Part shown: piece after piece, positions 25,184 through 36,349 of the stretch
Layout of the letters: the number at the start of each line of letters is the position of its first letter
Numbering within the stretch: the stretch's first letter is position 1
NCBI GenBank assembly: GCA_036971615.1
Contig: JAYKKR010000006.1
Coordinates: 248,001 to 312,000, forward strand
Source of the DNA: Amyloporia xantha
Lineage: Eukaryota; Basidiomycota; Agaricomycetes; Polyporales; Adustoporiaceae
Length of the DNA: 64,000 bases
Reading direction: 5' to 3'
Made by a program: the position numbers and the translations under genes
The notes under the pieces: model-generated
Told to the model about the DNA's origin: nothing
Databases searched by the model: none
The model's input: the letters and a program-made list of their open reading frames with translations, nothing else

Positions 25184-27036
25184 ATGGCTGAATTCCCGGC
25201 CCACATAGCGGTAGACCCCGCCTCAGAGTCTTGCCCCGACTACTCACGGCCTGCTTTTCAGGCCATCCGAACAGTCCTTATAGCCTCAGGCCTGTCCGAA
25301 GAAGAAGCCCTCGCCTCCTTGAGAAACGCGTGGAACGCAAATCAAGCCGAGCGAATATTAACTTGGACAGCACAACAGCAACACGACCGCGATATCGCAG
25401 AAGCCGCCGAAGAGCACCGCCGCGCAGAACTAGCAGAGCAAGTCGCGGCAGCCGAGAAAGAAGCCGAAGCAGACCGGAAGGCAGCAGAGAAGAAAAAGCC
25501 AAAGCTTTCCACCTTCAACGCCGACCTCGCTCCACCGGACGTCATCGATGCGAAGACTCCCGCCTACGCTATCAACAAACTGAAAAGTTTCGATTTCGTT
25601 GAACTATGGTATTTCACCCCAGAGGGCTGCGCAGACGTATCTAACAACCAACGAACAACGGCTGAGGAGTCTTACAGCATCGCCCGCGTCGATGACATGC
25701 TGACACTGAAACCCCTCGCAGCGCACAAAGCATCCCGAAACGCCGTCAGAGACCGAGACCTCTCGTGGGTCCAAGTCCTCACCGGCTTCCCAGTTCTATT
25801 GAATGAGATCCGCGCCCTTCCGCAATGGCCAGTCTCTCATTATGACGCGCTCAATTCGTTCTTCTACTCCCTCACAACCCACGCCCTTCATCGACGCCCC
25901 GACCATGGCCCAGCGGCGTTGCTACTGTACCAAGAACGCGTATGACGCGCCTGGCACGAGGACATCCTACTAGCGACGGAGGGCCAACAGGTCTTCAACA
26001 TCGGGAAGATAAATGAAATGACGATGCAGAACTGCCTGCATGAAGTGATACACACGGCCCAAACCGTGGTGATCAACAAGGTACGATCCTTTCCAGCCCC
26101 TCCCCCTCGCGGTGTCCGCTCTTATCACCCTTACTAACTGCCTCCTTCATATCTGATTCCCCGTTCGCGCGCCTCCTCATCCTCGTCAAACGCATGCCGG
26201 CGTGGCACCCAACCCAAAAAAAAAAAAACCGCGTACATCCCATATCGCGCTTGCGGACCGGCGTGGTCAATCGCGTTTACCCCCTGCGTTTCGCGAACAT
26301 TCGGTCGGCGTGACCTCCTTTTCTTTCCTCATGATCGGCGTGATCATCCCACTCGGGTCGGCGTGACCTTTTCACTTTCCGTCCTTCCCCCCCTTCTCGC
26401 GGGTCGGCGGGACCCTGCGTTCCTTGCGCCTTTTTCTCTCCTCATGCGTCGCTGTTAAATCACGCGTACATACGGGTTGAATCCCACTCTGTCGTAAATG
26501 CACAATCGCGAAACATCATTGGTTTTTCGTTGCTTCTGTAGATGGACAGCTTAGTCAGTCAGCATCAGGACGGGCCTAGAGGCCGTCGTATCATTTCATC
26601 ATCATCGAACCCCGGACACAATCGACGTTCCGCTTCCCCCCCAAAGCGAAGCAGGGATCAGTTCCAAGCCAGCTCATCAAAGTGGAAGAAAGACGACTAT
26701 CGTCCATCCACAGCGAGAGGCAACGGTCCAAAAGAGAGAGAAGGGTTTTTTCCCCAGGGCGCAGGCTCGTTCGGCCGCATGGTCTGCGCCATTTGCCTGG
26801 GCCGGCACGACCGAGAAGAGATTGGAAAATGCAGATCCAAAACTCTATGGAATGGGAGCGTCGCGCGCTGCTCCCGAAACCGATCGGGCAAGATCGTCAA
26901 TCCCGACAACTCAGTCTTATGCCTCGACTGGCAGCGACCGACCGGTTGTGGCGCATCCAGTCACATCCACGAATGCTCAGGGTGTGGAAGCCCCAAACAC
27001 GGTGCTCACAGATGCGATCTCGCTCAGGCGGCGTAA
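25184..27036 (+). pseudogene. DIRS-like Gag protein with premature stop
   Basis: ATG 25184 (MAEFPAHIAV) opens a frame with an Ala/Glu-rich coiled coil (about residues 65-110). It meets TGA at 25943-25945, yet the same frame continues with sensible protein (RAWHEDILLATEGQQ) to 26080. There a GTACGA donor and the TGTAG acceptor at 26541 define a 461 nt intron in phase 0, followed by MDSLVSQHQD. The second exon is basic and ends with Cys/His clusters (CAICLGRHDREEIGKC, CSGCGSPKHGAHRC), zinc-knuckle-like nucleic-acid-binding modules of Gag. GTATGACGC could come from GTACGACGC by CpG deamination. The 3' end overlaps the RT frame by about 215 nt in a different frame, a usual retrotransposon arrangement. 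Confidence 0.65.
26196..26413 (+). repeat. Irregular repeats of GTCGGCGTGACC in the Gag intron
   Basis: Six variants of GTCGGCGTGACC occur at about 26196, 26257, 26304, 26334, 26357 and 26403, spaced 23-62 nt apart, inside the 461 nt intron between the two Gag exons. A run of 13 or more A lies between the first two. Purpose unknown; they may be regulatory or remnants of a minisatellite. Confidence 0.6.
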
Positions 27037-28627
27037 GCCACTCACGCCATACGCTGCCGACGCATGGGAAAGATCCTTATCAGAAGCAGGTCTTACCGCC
27101 CGGTACCCGGATCTCATACGCTCGCTCAAGCAAGGATTCAACGTGGGCATCCCTACGATACCAGTCATCCAAGTTCCTCCAAACCACGTCTCCCTGGCCG
27201 CGCACCGCCCCGAATTCGAACTCATCATCCAGCACGAAATTCAGTGCGGCAGATACTTGGGCCCAGCCTCCCGAGCCTTCATCGAGTCCGTCCTCGGCCC
27301 TTTCCAAACCTCTCCCCTCTCCTTGGTACCGAAGCCTCACAAGCCTAACGCGTTTCGCCCTGTTCAAAATTTTTCCTTTCTGTACATTCCTTCGCCTCTG
27401 CACTCGTCTATTAATTACGCTATATCCTCTAATAACTACCCTTGCACGTGGGGAACGTTTACCGCCTTCGCACTACTCTGCTACAGGCTACCACCTGGAT
27501 CCCAAGGTGCAGTTCGCGATGTGGCAGAAGCTTATCGCACCATCCCCTTGGACCCATCGCAGTGGCCAGGAGCCGTCTTGCGCTACTCTGATCGCGATGA
27601 ATTTATCATCGACACAAATGCAGCCTTCGGAGTGGCATCCAACGGGGGAGTCTACGGGCAGGTGGCGGATGCGGGCGCGGACATTATGCGGTACGAAGGC
27701 ATCGGCCCAATCGCAAAATGGGTCGATGACCACACTTTCCTCCGTATCCTCCGAGTCCATCTCAAAGAGTACAACAGGCAGCGCGAGCAGTGGCACGAAC
27801 AGATCGTGCGTCGAGGGGGCCAACACCACGATCGCGGTCGATTATGGTTCAGAGGTGACCCCCTCCCCGACGGCCGCGTCGACGAATTTGTCGAAGACAT
27901 GGTATACCCGCTGCGCGACCTCTCAGGTACCTCACCCAGGAGTGCTGACGACGCACGGTTCACCTTTTGTTTCTCAGACATTGACAGATTATCGTCTGAC
28001 CTGGGAATCCCTTGGCAGACAGAGAAGGATCACCAGTTCAGCTCAGAATTCCCCTTCACAGGTTTTCTATGGAACCTCGAATCCAAGACGGTCTCGATCC
28101 CACCCCTCAAGGCGGCCAAGTACTTACGCGCAATCGAAGACTGGCGACGATCCCGCACTCACACGCTGGAAGAAGTGCAACGACTATACGGCAAACTTCT
28201 GCATGCCTCTCTGGTGGTCCCTGCGGGTCGTGCTTACCTCACGAACTTGGAGTCGATGCTTAGCATATTCCACAACAATCCTTTCCTGCCCCGCACCCCT
28301 CCATCTGGAACTCCCGCCGACCTTCAGTGGTGGGCAGGCGTCCTCGCCAAACCCGTCATCCGCCGCTCCATCCCTGGCCCTTGCGAGGTCATTGACGTGT
28401 GCGCCTTCTCAGACGCGAGTTCCGGCACAGGTATCGGGATCATCATCGGCGATAGGTGGCGGGCCTGGCGACTACTCCCCGGATGGAAAGATGAGGGCCG
28501 CGACATCGGTTGGGCCGAAGCCATCGGATTCGAAATCCTTGTACGCTTCCTCCTCCGTCACCCGTCCCCATACTCTGACCTTACCGTCTTCGGCGACAAC
28601 ATCGGAGTCGTCGAAGGTTGGTGGAAC

Positions 28628-28632
28628 GGCCG
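28628..28632 (+). repeat. Target site duplication, left copy
   Basis: GGCCG immediately before the TGTTA end of the inserted sequence; the identical GGCCG follows the TAACA end at 29695-29699. A perfect 5 bp duplication fits LTR-retrotransposon integration. Confidence 0.8.
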
Positions 28633-29694
28633 TGTTATGGATATCCTGGTTAAGTCGTCCTTTAAGACCGAGACCACTGAGGTGCGGCTCGGTCTCCGAC
28701 CAACGGGTAGTCCTTCACTACCTTTCCAAGACCTAGCGGAACGCCGGTATCAGCCAATTGCTGACTTTGCGTGTGAGACCGCGTCTCATTTAGGAAAGTG
28801 ATTCAGTAACTTATCCCGCTGGAAGTCTTGAATTACTTTCTCTAGCGCAAGCGGATCTCAGGGACCCACAAACGCCTACAGAGAACGCAAGATACCGAAT
28901 CCCGTGAAACCCACGAGGACCGGTACTTCGAGCCGAGTAAGGAGCTACGGGCCGGTCTTGCATAGGAGCTTGTTCGAGACCGAAGCAAGACCGAAGGATG
29001 ACCGAGGAGGGCGCCACTCTAGGACGGCAGGTAATGGTGCGGTCTCACTTAGGATCCCATGCGGTGAAGTAAGAACAATAGGAGCATAGGTATAAGGCTG
29101 TGTACAATAGCTTGTAGGATACGGCGTGTTAAGGAACCTTCTAGCATATCTCACTTGTATTTAAGAAGACCAACGGTCTTCGGTTTCGAGCAATCCATTT
29201 TACCCTTAAAGCTCTTAGCACAACGAGACCTTGTCTCCTTCAATTACTATTGTAGATCTTACCATAGCTACGCGCTGGTAAACGATCTATCCCAGACTTG
29301 ACAAGCTACTTATAGCTTCGCGCTAAGTAGTGGACTTCGGTATTGCCCTGCGCTACCTAAGTCCTTGGTCTGGCAACAATACTTGCGAAGGAATTGAGTT
29401 ATCTTGTAATAGGAAGTCTTTACTCTTTACCTCAAACTTATAACTGTGTGCGCTCCAAAGCGGTATCGCTTTAAGACGGTCTTAAGCCTACGACCTTCGG
29501 TCTTCATCGATACCAATTAAACCTACTGTCTTCAAGCTCTAAGACCTTTTGGTCTTACAATACTTACTGCGGTATATCGGTATTAAATCTCTGAAGACTA
29601 CCTGAGTCTTACTTCAAACTCATAAGTATTTCCATCTCTATCTATTACTACTGATATACAAGCTTAGGTACTAGTATTACCCTAGTTCTTAACA
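28633..29694. mobile_element. Solo LTR inserted in the RNase H domain
   Basis: The 1062 bp segment begins TGTTATGG and ends TTCTTAACA, so it has the TG...CA ends and short inverted TGTTA/TAACA of an LTR. It is flanked by the 5 bp duplication GGCCG and interrupts the host reading frame exactly, since removing it and one duplication restores an uninterrupted RNase H codon series. There is no coding sequence, and I see no second copy of its ends inside, so a solo LTR left by recombination is the simplest reading. A TATA-like TGTATTTAAG near 29155 could be its old promoter. Whether it came from a Gypsy or Copia element is not decidable here. Confidence 0.8.
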
Positions 29695-29699
29695 GGCCG
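29695..29699 (+). repeat. Target site duplication, right copy
   Basis: GGCCG directly after the TAACA end of the solo LTR; matches 28628-28632. Confidence 0.8.
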
Positions 29700-30054
29700 A
29701 AGCCGAAGCCGTACAATCAATGAAGTATTCAAACGCATACACATCTTCCTTGAGCCTACCGGCCATCGCATACATCCCCGATATGTCCAGAGTGCCAACA
29801 ATCCCGCGGACGGCCCGTCCCGGGGCCTTTATCCCCCTACCCACCTTCTCCTCCCTCCCATCCCCTTGCCCCCCGACACCCAGTGTTTCCTTGCAGACTT
29901 CGACGCACCCCGTTCCGCACTCGAACACGTTGCGCACTCCGCCATTCCCTTTGCCAAGTCCACCCTATCTCCAGCGGAGCGACTCGAGGCCAACCGACGT
30001 CTCAGCGGACAGGCTGAGGACTTCCTCTGGGAACTCCCCCACTGGAACGATTAA

Positions 30055-31245
30055 CCCCCGGTTCGACGCCGCTATCCCGTCCACGTACGACCCACTTGCT
30101 CGCCCACGCCCCTACTCCCAAGGTCTAGCCCTGATACCATCCTTGCTGCGCCCGCACTGCCTTGCGAAAGATCGCCTGCAACTCTGGCGCCGTCATCATC
30201 CCGCAGGGCCGTCACCACCGACGGTTCCCCAGTATCATTATCCGAAGCCGATATTGCTCGCATCAACGAAGTGACAGCACACGCCTGGGCTCAGAAGACG
30301 GCAGAGTCGTACGGATCGGGCCTCCTCGCATATCACGTCATGTGCGACATGAAGCAGATACCGGAAGATGAACGCGCGCCCGTGAGCAACGCCTTAATCC
30401 TCAGCTTCATTGCCTGCCTCGCCGGATCGTATGCGGGCAGCACCATCAGCAACTATTTCTACGGTGTCCGCGCGTGGCACGTCCTCCACGGAATCCCCTG
30501 GCAAGTCGACAGTCTAGAAACAGAAGTCCTTCTGCGAGCCGCTGAAAATGTCGAGCCGAAAACGTCGAAGCGAAAGAAGCGTCACCCCTATACCATCGAA
30601 TACATCATCTCCCTGCGTGACCACTTTGATCTCGAAACACCGCTGGACGCCGCAGTCTGGGCTTGCTTAACCACGGCCTTTTACGCCGTCGCCCGGGTAG
30701 GTGAGCTTACAGTTCCGACCCTACAGTCTTTCGACCCCACCCTTCACGTGACACCGTCAAACATCCGCATAGCACGTGACCGGAACGGTCTCGAGGAGAC
30801 TGTCCTCTTCATTCCGAAGACAAAGTCCGCGGCCAGCGGCGAGGATGTCTTCTGGGCCACCCAACTAGGGCCGTCCGACCCCACCGCCGCCTTTGCAAAC
30901 CACCTTCGCGTCAACCAACCGGCCGCGACCGCGTCCCTTTTCACACACACGGTGAAGGGAAGCCGACGCCCCTTGACCAAACCAGCGTTCCTATTGCGCA
31001 TCGCGAAGGCTTCGCGGGCAGCCGGCATTGATCCATTACAGGGCCACGGTATCCGAATCGGAGGCACGCTCGAGTACCTCCTGCGAGGAGTACCGTTCGA
31101 CGTGGTCAAATCTAAAGGCCGCTGGGCAAGCGAAGCATTCACCGTGTATCTTCGTAAGCATGCTCAGGTCATGGCGCCGTACATGCAAGCAACCCCGGCC
31201 GTGCACGATGCCTTCATCCGCTACACCATGCCTCGTGTACGCTAA
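30055..31245 (+). CDS. DIRS-like tyrosine recombinase
   Basis: The frame is open from just after the RT-RNase H stop (TAA 30052-30054) to 31245 and is in the same frame as RT. The recognisable protein begins around SEADIARINEVTAHAW (30235) with a core-binding domain and continues into the catalytic domain: Arg in FYAVARVGEL, His-x-x-Arg in QGHGIRIGGT, the GRW segment and the nucleophile Tyr in FTVYLRKH. These are the R-H-R-Y residues of tyrosine recombinases, which integrate the circular DNA copy of DIRS elements. The first ATG in frame (30340) lies after the start of the conserved domain, so expression by readthrough, reinitiation at a non-ATG codon or splicing is implied. The domain itself looks intact. 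Confidence 0.82.
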   Translation, partial: PPVRRRYPVHVRPTCSPTPLLPRSSPDTILAAPALPCERSPATLAPSSSRRAVTTDGSPVSLSEADIARINEVTAHAWAQKTAESYGSGLLAYHVMCDMKQIPEDERAPVSNALILSFIACLAGSYAGSTISNYFYGVRAWHVLHGIPWQVDSLETEVLLRAAENVEPKTSKRKKRHPYTIEYIISLRDHFDLETPLDAAVWACLTTAFYAVARVGELTVPTLQSFDPTLHVTPSNIRIARDRNGLEETVLFIPKTKSAASGEDVFWATQLGPSDPTAAFANHLRVNQPAATASLFTHTVKGSRRPLTKPAFLLRIAKASRAAGIDPLQGHGIRIGGTLEYLLRGVPFDVVKSKGRWASEAFTVYLRKHAQVMAPYMQATPAVHDAFIRYTMPRVR

Positions 31246-31280
31246 GTCAGGTAAGTCCCTTAGCTCCTAGATAGAAGGGG

Positions 31281-31298
31281 AATCCGCGGTTTCGCGGA
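31281..31298. other. Perfect short hairpin downstream of the recombinase
   Basis: ATCCGCG-GTTT-CGCGGAT can form a 7 bp stem with a 4 nt loop. A second one, AGCCCC-TAC-GGGGCT, lies near 31384-31398. Both are in the 3' noncoding part of the DIRS-like element and may belong to its terminal repeat structure. Confidence 0.5.
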
Positions 31299-31660
31299 TG
31301 CGTCGCTATTCTTCTAACAAGTGGGAATCGCTGCTCACCCGGTCTTCCCCCGCAGCACGCGAAACGCGCACATCATGTCGGACAGCCCCTACGGGGCTCT
31401 CGCCCACCCTCGTTTCTTCTTATCGTTTTTTCCTTATCTCGTTTTTCCTAACTCGTTTCGCGCTGCACCTTTTCTCGTTTTATTCAGACGGCTCGGTCGG
31501 ACTATGCTTTCGATTCGCTATCTCGCAACTTGCTCTCGTTTTCTCTATCAGAACCTTTCCTCTACTCTAGCCTACTCTCTGCTCAACGTTGTTGATTCCA
31601 TCTAGCTCTGCATACCATTGTCTTGTAATCCATTTCTCCCCAAGGGGGTAATTTCTTGAT

Positions 31661-32269
31661 CATCTGCGAGAGACTAGCTCGTACACAGACCCACGATCAA
31701 CATATCAGGATGGCGCTTGGTGGCGACGGTTTAGACAACCGAGTCCTATGGTAAAAATCTGGATTCTCTTCTACATCAGAGCGAGCGCGGCGGATTATAT
31801 AGTGAACGTTGGTTTGTGCCTCGAAACACACGACCATAGATGCGCATCACTTCAGTCCCCAGTTCTACTCCATGGAATAGATGCCAGTAATGGCGTGTGA
31901 AGGCAACTGAGGGAGGTTCGATACTATCTGCGCGTAAAATATGCAGAACAAGATCTGTAGTGTCTTGTCGCCACATTTCATCGGCTGCTGTATCAAATCG
32001 TAGCCGCTCATGAGGTAGGCGCAGAATACATTTGACGCGTTCAAGCCGTTTCCGCGTCTCTCGGAAACAGTCAAGGTCGCGATATGAAGCGCATGCACTG
32101 CGGCTGCCAGAGTGAACCGAGGAAGCGGCCGCGGCGGTCCCCCCGGTTGTCATTCTCGAAAGTGTGAGAACAGTAGTCCTTTGCTGGAGCAAGGTATAGC
32201 GCTGTTAGGTGTATTCAGCTTCTTGAGGGACTTGCATGAAAGGGGTGCTCATGTTCTATCGAAAAGAGA
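31661..32269. other. Spacer between the DIRS-like element and the metacaspase-like gene
   Basis: About 600 nt. A 138-codon minus-strand frame (32192-31776, MLQQRTTVLT) is open but has no recognisable domain, so I do not call it as a gene. Confidence 0.4.
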
Positions 32270-34270
32270 TTAGTCAGCATTGTCAATATAATTGCGAGAA
32301 CGACAGACCAGCGGGACCATGCTTCCCAGCTGGTCAGAGAAAAACTATTTCAGACCATCAAACTGATCATAAGCAAAGACTAGACCTACCTCTGGATTCT
32401 GATACTCGGGAAGACTTTGCTTCCTCTGGCGACAACCTTCTCTCAATTCATGCATAACCTTGTCATGACTTTCCCTGTGGTTCGGGAATATAAATTAATT
32501 GTTCGTTTGAAGCACATAGGTAGATCAAACGTACGTCGCGCGTCTCATGATCTCTTCGTAGCTCGCAATGGGATTCTGATCTGCAGAAATTGTGAGATCA
32601 GTGCATACTTAGCTCAATAATAATACTTACCAAACAGCTCAGCAAGCGTCTTTTTGATATCGTTAATTACTAATCTACTCGTGAGATGCAGACACGACTC
32701 ACTTGAGTCATCGAAGCGCCCTTAGGATCCTCCCAGCATATCTGATCGTCATTACAAACGGAGAATGATACCTAGACCATGAAGCGCTCAACCATGAGGA
32801 AAGGCAATTTCAATTTGTTTTCATGAGATCCTTACCACGTCTTTTCCACAAGCGTCATCCAGACAGTCTCCAGTGCATACTGAGACTAAGGATTCCGGTG
32901 ATAGACAACGAGGCCCGGGGGTTTCCGACGTAAGATACTCTTCCATAAACTCAAGCTGCGCAGAATCGAAGATTGAATATGATGGGTAGCGCTTCATTGC
33001 ATGATTCCAGTCCTCATTCTGGTTTGATACAGTAGATATCATAGATGAAATTGAGCTGCGTCTCCTTGGTGTTGGGCTGTTTGTAGGCGACACGAGGGCG
33101 TCGGACAGATCACCACTATCAGCGCTTGGTATTGTCTGTGCCAAGACCTCCATTACCCCGGAACTCCCGAGGCAGTCTTCTGGTGTGAGCACAGGGTTGT
33201 GAGACTTAAGTTGAACCCTTACGAATTGTGCAGCCAGTGCAGGAACATACAAGCTCACCTTCGAGAGACGACAGGATTGTGCTGGGCCCTACCGTTGAAG
33301 GAAGAGTACGTTGAGAGTGATCATAGGCTTCAGAATCAAGCAAACGCTGCCGGTTGCAATTGTAGTGCTTGAGATCTGTAAGCGTAAAATATTAACAATT
33401 TGCACTGCATAGTACGGGGCATCACTCACCGAGGAGCGTGCCCGCATGACATCCATCAAAAATTGCCTTCAGCATAGGTGTCAGTGAACAACCGACTGGA
33501 GCGTCATGTGGTCTCACTCTCAAGCGAACACCTTCAGGCAGGTCGTCGACTAAGATTTTATGAAGCATCTGTCTCGATTTGAGCTAGGAAATCCGCCGGT
33601 GAACTGAAATACTATACGTTGTCCGTAATAAGTCTATGTCCATGTCCCTTCTCAACGCCATCGCTGTCCAAAGGGAAGATCACTGCGGTTGAACATCAGT
33701 GGATGTCGTACTAGTGTGATACAAATACTCACCTTCATCAAGCCCGTCCTCTTCGGTGCCTCTTTTGCATTTCACTTGACCGACATGTCCTGCATCTACG
33801 GGTACAGGTCACCGTGACATACTACACCGCATGAAGCTGCGCAAACAGACGTACAATAAAAGAACAAAAAATCGCCGGGTCTGCTGTTGTGAACCAGCTC
33901 TTTGAGTTCCCGAATCTAGACCTCTCGTTATTCTGCTAGCCAACGGTCCCATACAGCAGTCAGAGACGAACGATGTTGCGTTGCTCTGGTACCAGCGCCG
34001 GAGGGTATCCTTTGTCGTCGACCATGAGAACCACCTTGTCGTCGCTAAAATTAAATCGACCTAAAGCGCGTCGCTTCAGCGACCGCCTTCTGTCATCAAG
34101 AGAACCAACTTACGAATGAGTAGCTCCTGCATCCTACGTGCACCGATTACAGGGCCTCTGAGTCGGCCATGGACCCTTCTTGGCAAACCATGCTTGCGAT
34201 AATCAATACCGATGACAACGGCAGCCATAGCGGGGCCGCGAGGAGGCAAAGGCTGAAGGAGGGATGTCAT
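32270..34270 (-). CDS. Metacaspase-like cysteine peptidase (copy A)
   Basis: Fourteen minus-strand exons join in frame to 419 residues: 34270-34114, 34060-33972, 33915-33855, 33795-33733, 33682-33618, 33568-33518, 33466-33430, 33375-33259, 33176-32836, 32771-32703, 32649-32631, 32580-32535, 32474-32390 and 32329-32270. The p20-like part has AAVVIGIDY, FSDDKVVLMVDD, the catalytic His in FYYAGHVGQV (about H106) and the catalytic Cys in FDGCHAGTLL (about C168). The usual motif is DSCHSG, so both Ser are changed but the dyad is kept. A spacer of about 160 residues leads to a p10-like part (VSFSVCNDDQ, WEDPKGASMTQ). Metacaspases cleave after Arg/Lys and act in stress and cell-death control; activity here is inferred only. 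There is no N-terminal prodomain. Exon sizes match the two copies at 58.8-64 kb. Confidence 0.85.
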
Positions 34271-36349
34271 GTCTTGTTACTGAGTCGCTCGCAGGTGCGG
34301 CAACACTTATATAAGCCCGACATTCATATCTTTAAAAGATATGGAATGCTCTTAATTAGGAAAAGCCGATACATTCTCGGGGATGGTTCTGTAGTGATCA
34401 TCGGCCCAGTAGTATGGGTTGCATCGCACGGCTATGCGGGACGCCGCCGGCAGGACCTGATGAGGTTACGGTACCCTGAAAAAACCAGTGATCCTACTCG
34501 TAAAAAGGGACCATCACATTGGAGCCATGGCATAAGCTGACGGACCTTACGGCAGAGACTGCGGGGAGGGAAGTAGTCAAGTCACACGGCCTGCCATGTC
34601 ACAGGGCTCCCGCACAAGTAGCGTATGTGCTCCACCCAGGTTCAGCTAAGGGCGGTGCGGAGTCCTTCGAGGTGCACATAACACCCAAAGCGTGTCACAT
34701 GTGCCTACCACTCATCCCGCACAGCACGCAATCAGAAGGCATGGCGCTGACCGCACGGCGTTCCATCGGCCCTGACTGCGCTGCGGACAATGGTGCACGG
34801 GTTTTCCTTCAAGTTGTATTTGAGCACGGAAGCCCCGAACCTATGCGCGTGGGTCCGGTTCCCCAAAGGTCGGAGTCCGGGATGCAAAAGCGAGCGCGCC
34901 TGCTTGCATGAAACGCAGCCGCGCGGTTTAGACAAATTCGGAGCATGAAAGAACCTAGAAACTCGAATCCGACGGTTTTCGATGACAATACACACAGCCT
35001 GGATAAGAATGATTTGACAGGGGCGTAGTACAGCCTCGGAGTCCTCGGAACCGTCTGAGACTAAAGACATGTATTATGTGGAGACTGCTCGCGTTGGGGC
35101 GCAGTCGCTGTCATCTCGCGTCCATAAACCGCGTGCTCGATAGTGGAAACCCACATCCAGTTCGGACAGAGAGGGTCCGGTATTTCTATTGCACAGCTTT
35201 GTCATAATGGGAAAATGACCCATGCACACACAGCCGGAATACAACATAGGAACAACTCGCACCGGCCGCGTTCCATGTAGTAGAATACATGGCCTTTGCA
35301 TACCGGGTATGCAAAAATACGGAAAGGGTGACAAGAGCCCTCTTTCGCTCGGACAGCTGCCAAAGAGCACAGAAGTACAATGATAGAGAAGACTCACATT
35401 AGACAGGCTTCTCACGACTGAGTTCGTCCAGCCTTCGAGCTTAGCATACTAGCATACTAGCGCACTGTGGCGTTGGAGCGGTGCCCCGGTCGCCGTCGCG
35501 AAATTTTTTCCGGAGAATAGTGCCGGCCCCGGATAGAACGTCCAAAAAGGACAGAGTGAGGCCCTAGAAGTCATGTCCCGCCCTAGTCGCTGTGCAAATA
35601 CAAATTGTGTGTGCCATTGTATAGGTGAGACGCCAGCCTGCCCCGCGGTGCAAGACCATGCAGTGAGTGATGGACAAGCACTGCCACTGACGGTCCTCGC
35701 ATCTCCTGTGCATCCATTATCGTCGTATTCCACGCGTACAATTGGGAACCAAGTCGTGCAATTGCGCTGAACTCCATCATACAGATGTTTGAGAATAGAT
35801 GCACGACACGACGCGTTTCAGCGCACGGTGGCGCGGCGACGGCCAACCACGACGATTGCCTTATCGGGACATCTCTCCAGCCCATCAAAGTTCGATGCAG
35901 CCAATCAGCGTTCGGCGGTCTATTATGTGACGGATGGCCATCTGAGTGCGGGGCACAGCGAACAACAAGGGAATCATGTCGACGATTGTTATCACGAGGG
36001 GATCGATACAGGTAGTACACTAATGCAGTAGGCGGCAGGATCGTATGCTAATGGGACCATAAATAAGAATATGCTACGAGACGGAGCCGAGATGGGATGC
36101 CCGAGAGTGATGAGATCTATGAGGGGGTATTGGGGAGACAAGGAGAGGAAGATTACAATCGTACAACACTGGATAATGACCAAGGAAAATTAGGGGAATC
36201 ATGAGGAGGATGGTTCTAACAATACGCAGTCCGTTTCGTAGTCTGATGTCCATGGCGGTCGCCGTTGATCGTGATCGTGATAGTCGTCGTCGTCGCGGTC
36301 GCAGTAACAAATAACAAATAATTGAAAGGGTCTTCATCGTCGTCTCGCC
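34271..36349. other. Stretch without a supportable gene
   Basis: About 2.1 kb. Open frames up to 145 codons exist on both strands but show no motif, no splice partner and no consistent strand. It contains the 5' region of metacaspase-like copy A at its left end. Confidence 0.5.

Larger units (their letters stand above)
26822..30054 (+). pseudogene. DIRS-like reverse transcriptase-RNase H, split by an LTR insertion
   Basis: The open frame contains reverse transcriptase blocks in order: FRPVQNFS, AVRDVAEAYRTIPL (motif A Asp), AFGVASNGGVYGQ (motif B), AKWVDDHTF (motif C, VDD) and FTGFLWNLESKTVSIPP. RNase H follows: VCAFSDASSGTGIG (Asp), DIGWAEAIGFEIL (Glu) and LTVFGDNIGVVEGWW (Asp). At 28632 the frame is cut after NG+CG; the same codon resumes at 29700 and reads SRSRTINEVFKRIH, then HPRYVQSANNPADGPSRG, the usual RNase H end of these elements, to TAA 30052-30054. 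The 1062 bp between is the solo-LTR-like insertion. As it stands the frame ends in foreign sequence at 28801, so the enzyme loses its RNase H tail. The first ATG in frame is at 26852. Confidence 0.82.
24831..31660 (+). mobile_element. DIRS-like tyrosine-recombinase retrotransposon, interrupted
   Basis: Gag-like ORF with zinc knuckles, a reverse transcriptase-RNase H ORF and a tyrosine recombinase lie in this order on the plus strand, the defining set of DIRS-like retrotransposons. Boundaries are approximate: the left one is where the CpG-depleted block ends, the right one lies after the recombinase stop and a pyrimidine-rich tail. I found no convincing terminal inverted or split direct repeats. 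A solo-LTR-like insertion and an in-frame TGA in Gag indicate that the copy is no longer autonomous. Coding composition remains GC-rich and CpG-rich, so it is younger than the block it borders. Confidence 0.75.

Noticed and set aside
31776..32192. 138-codon minus-strand frame between the DIRS-like element and metacaspase-like copy A
   Set aside because: No domain, no conserved neighbour, unusual composition; kept only as a remark in the spacer.
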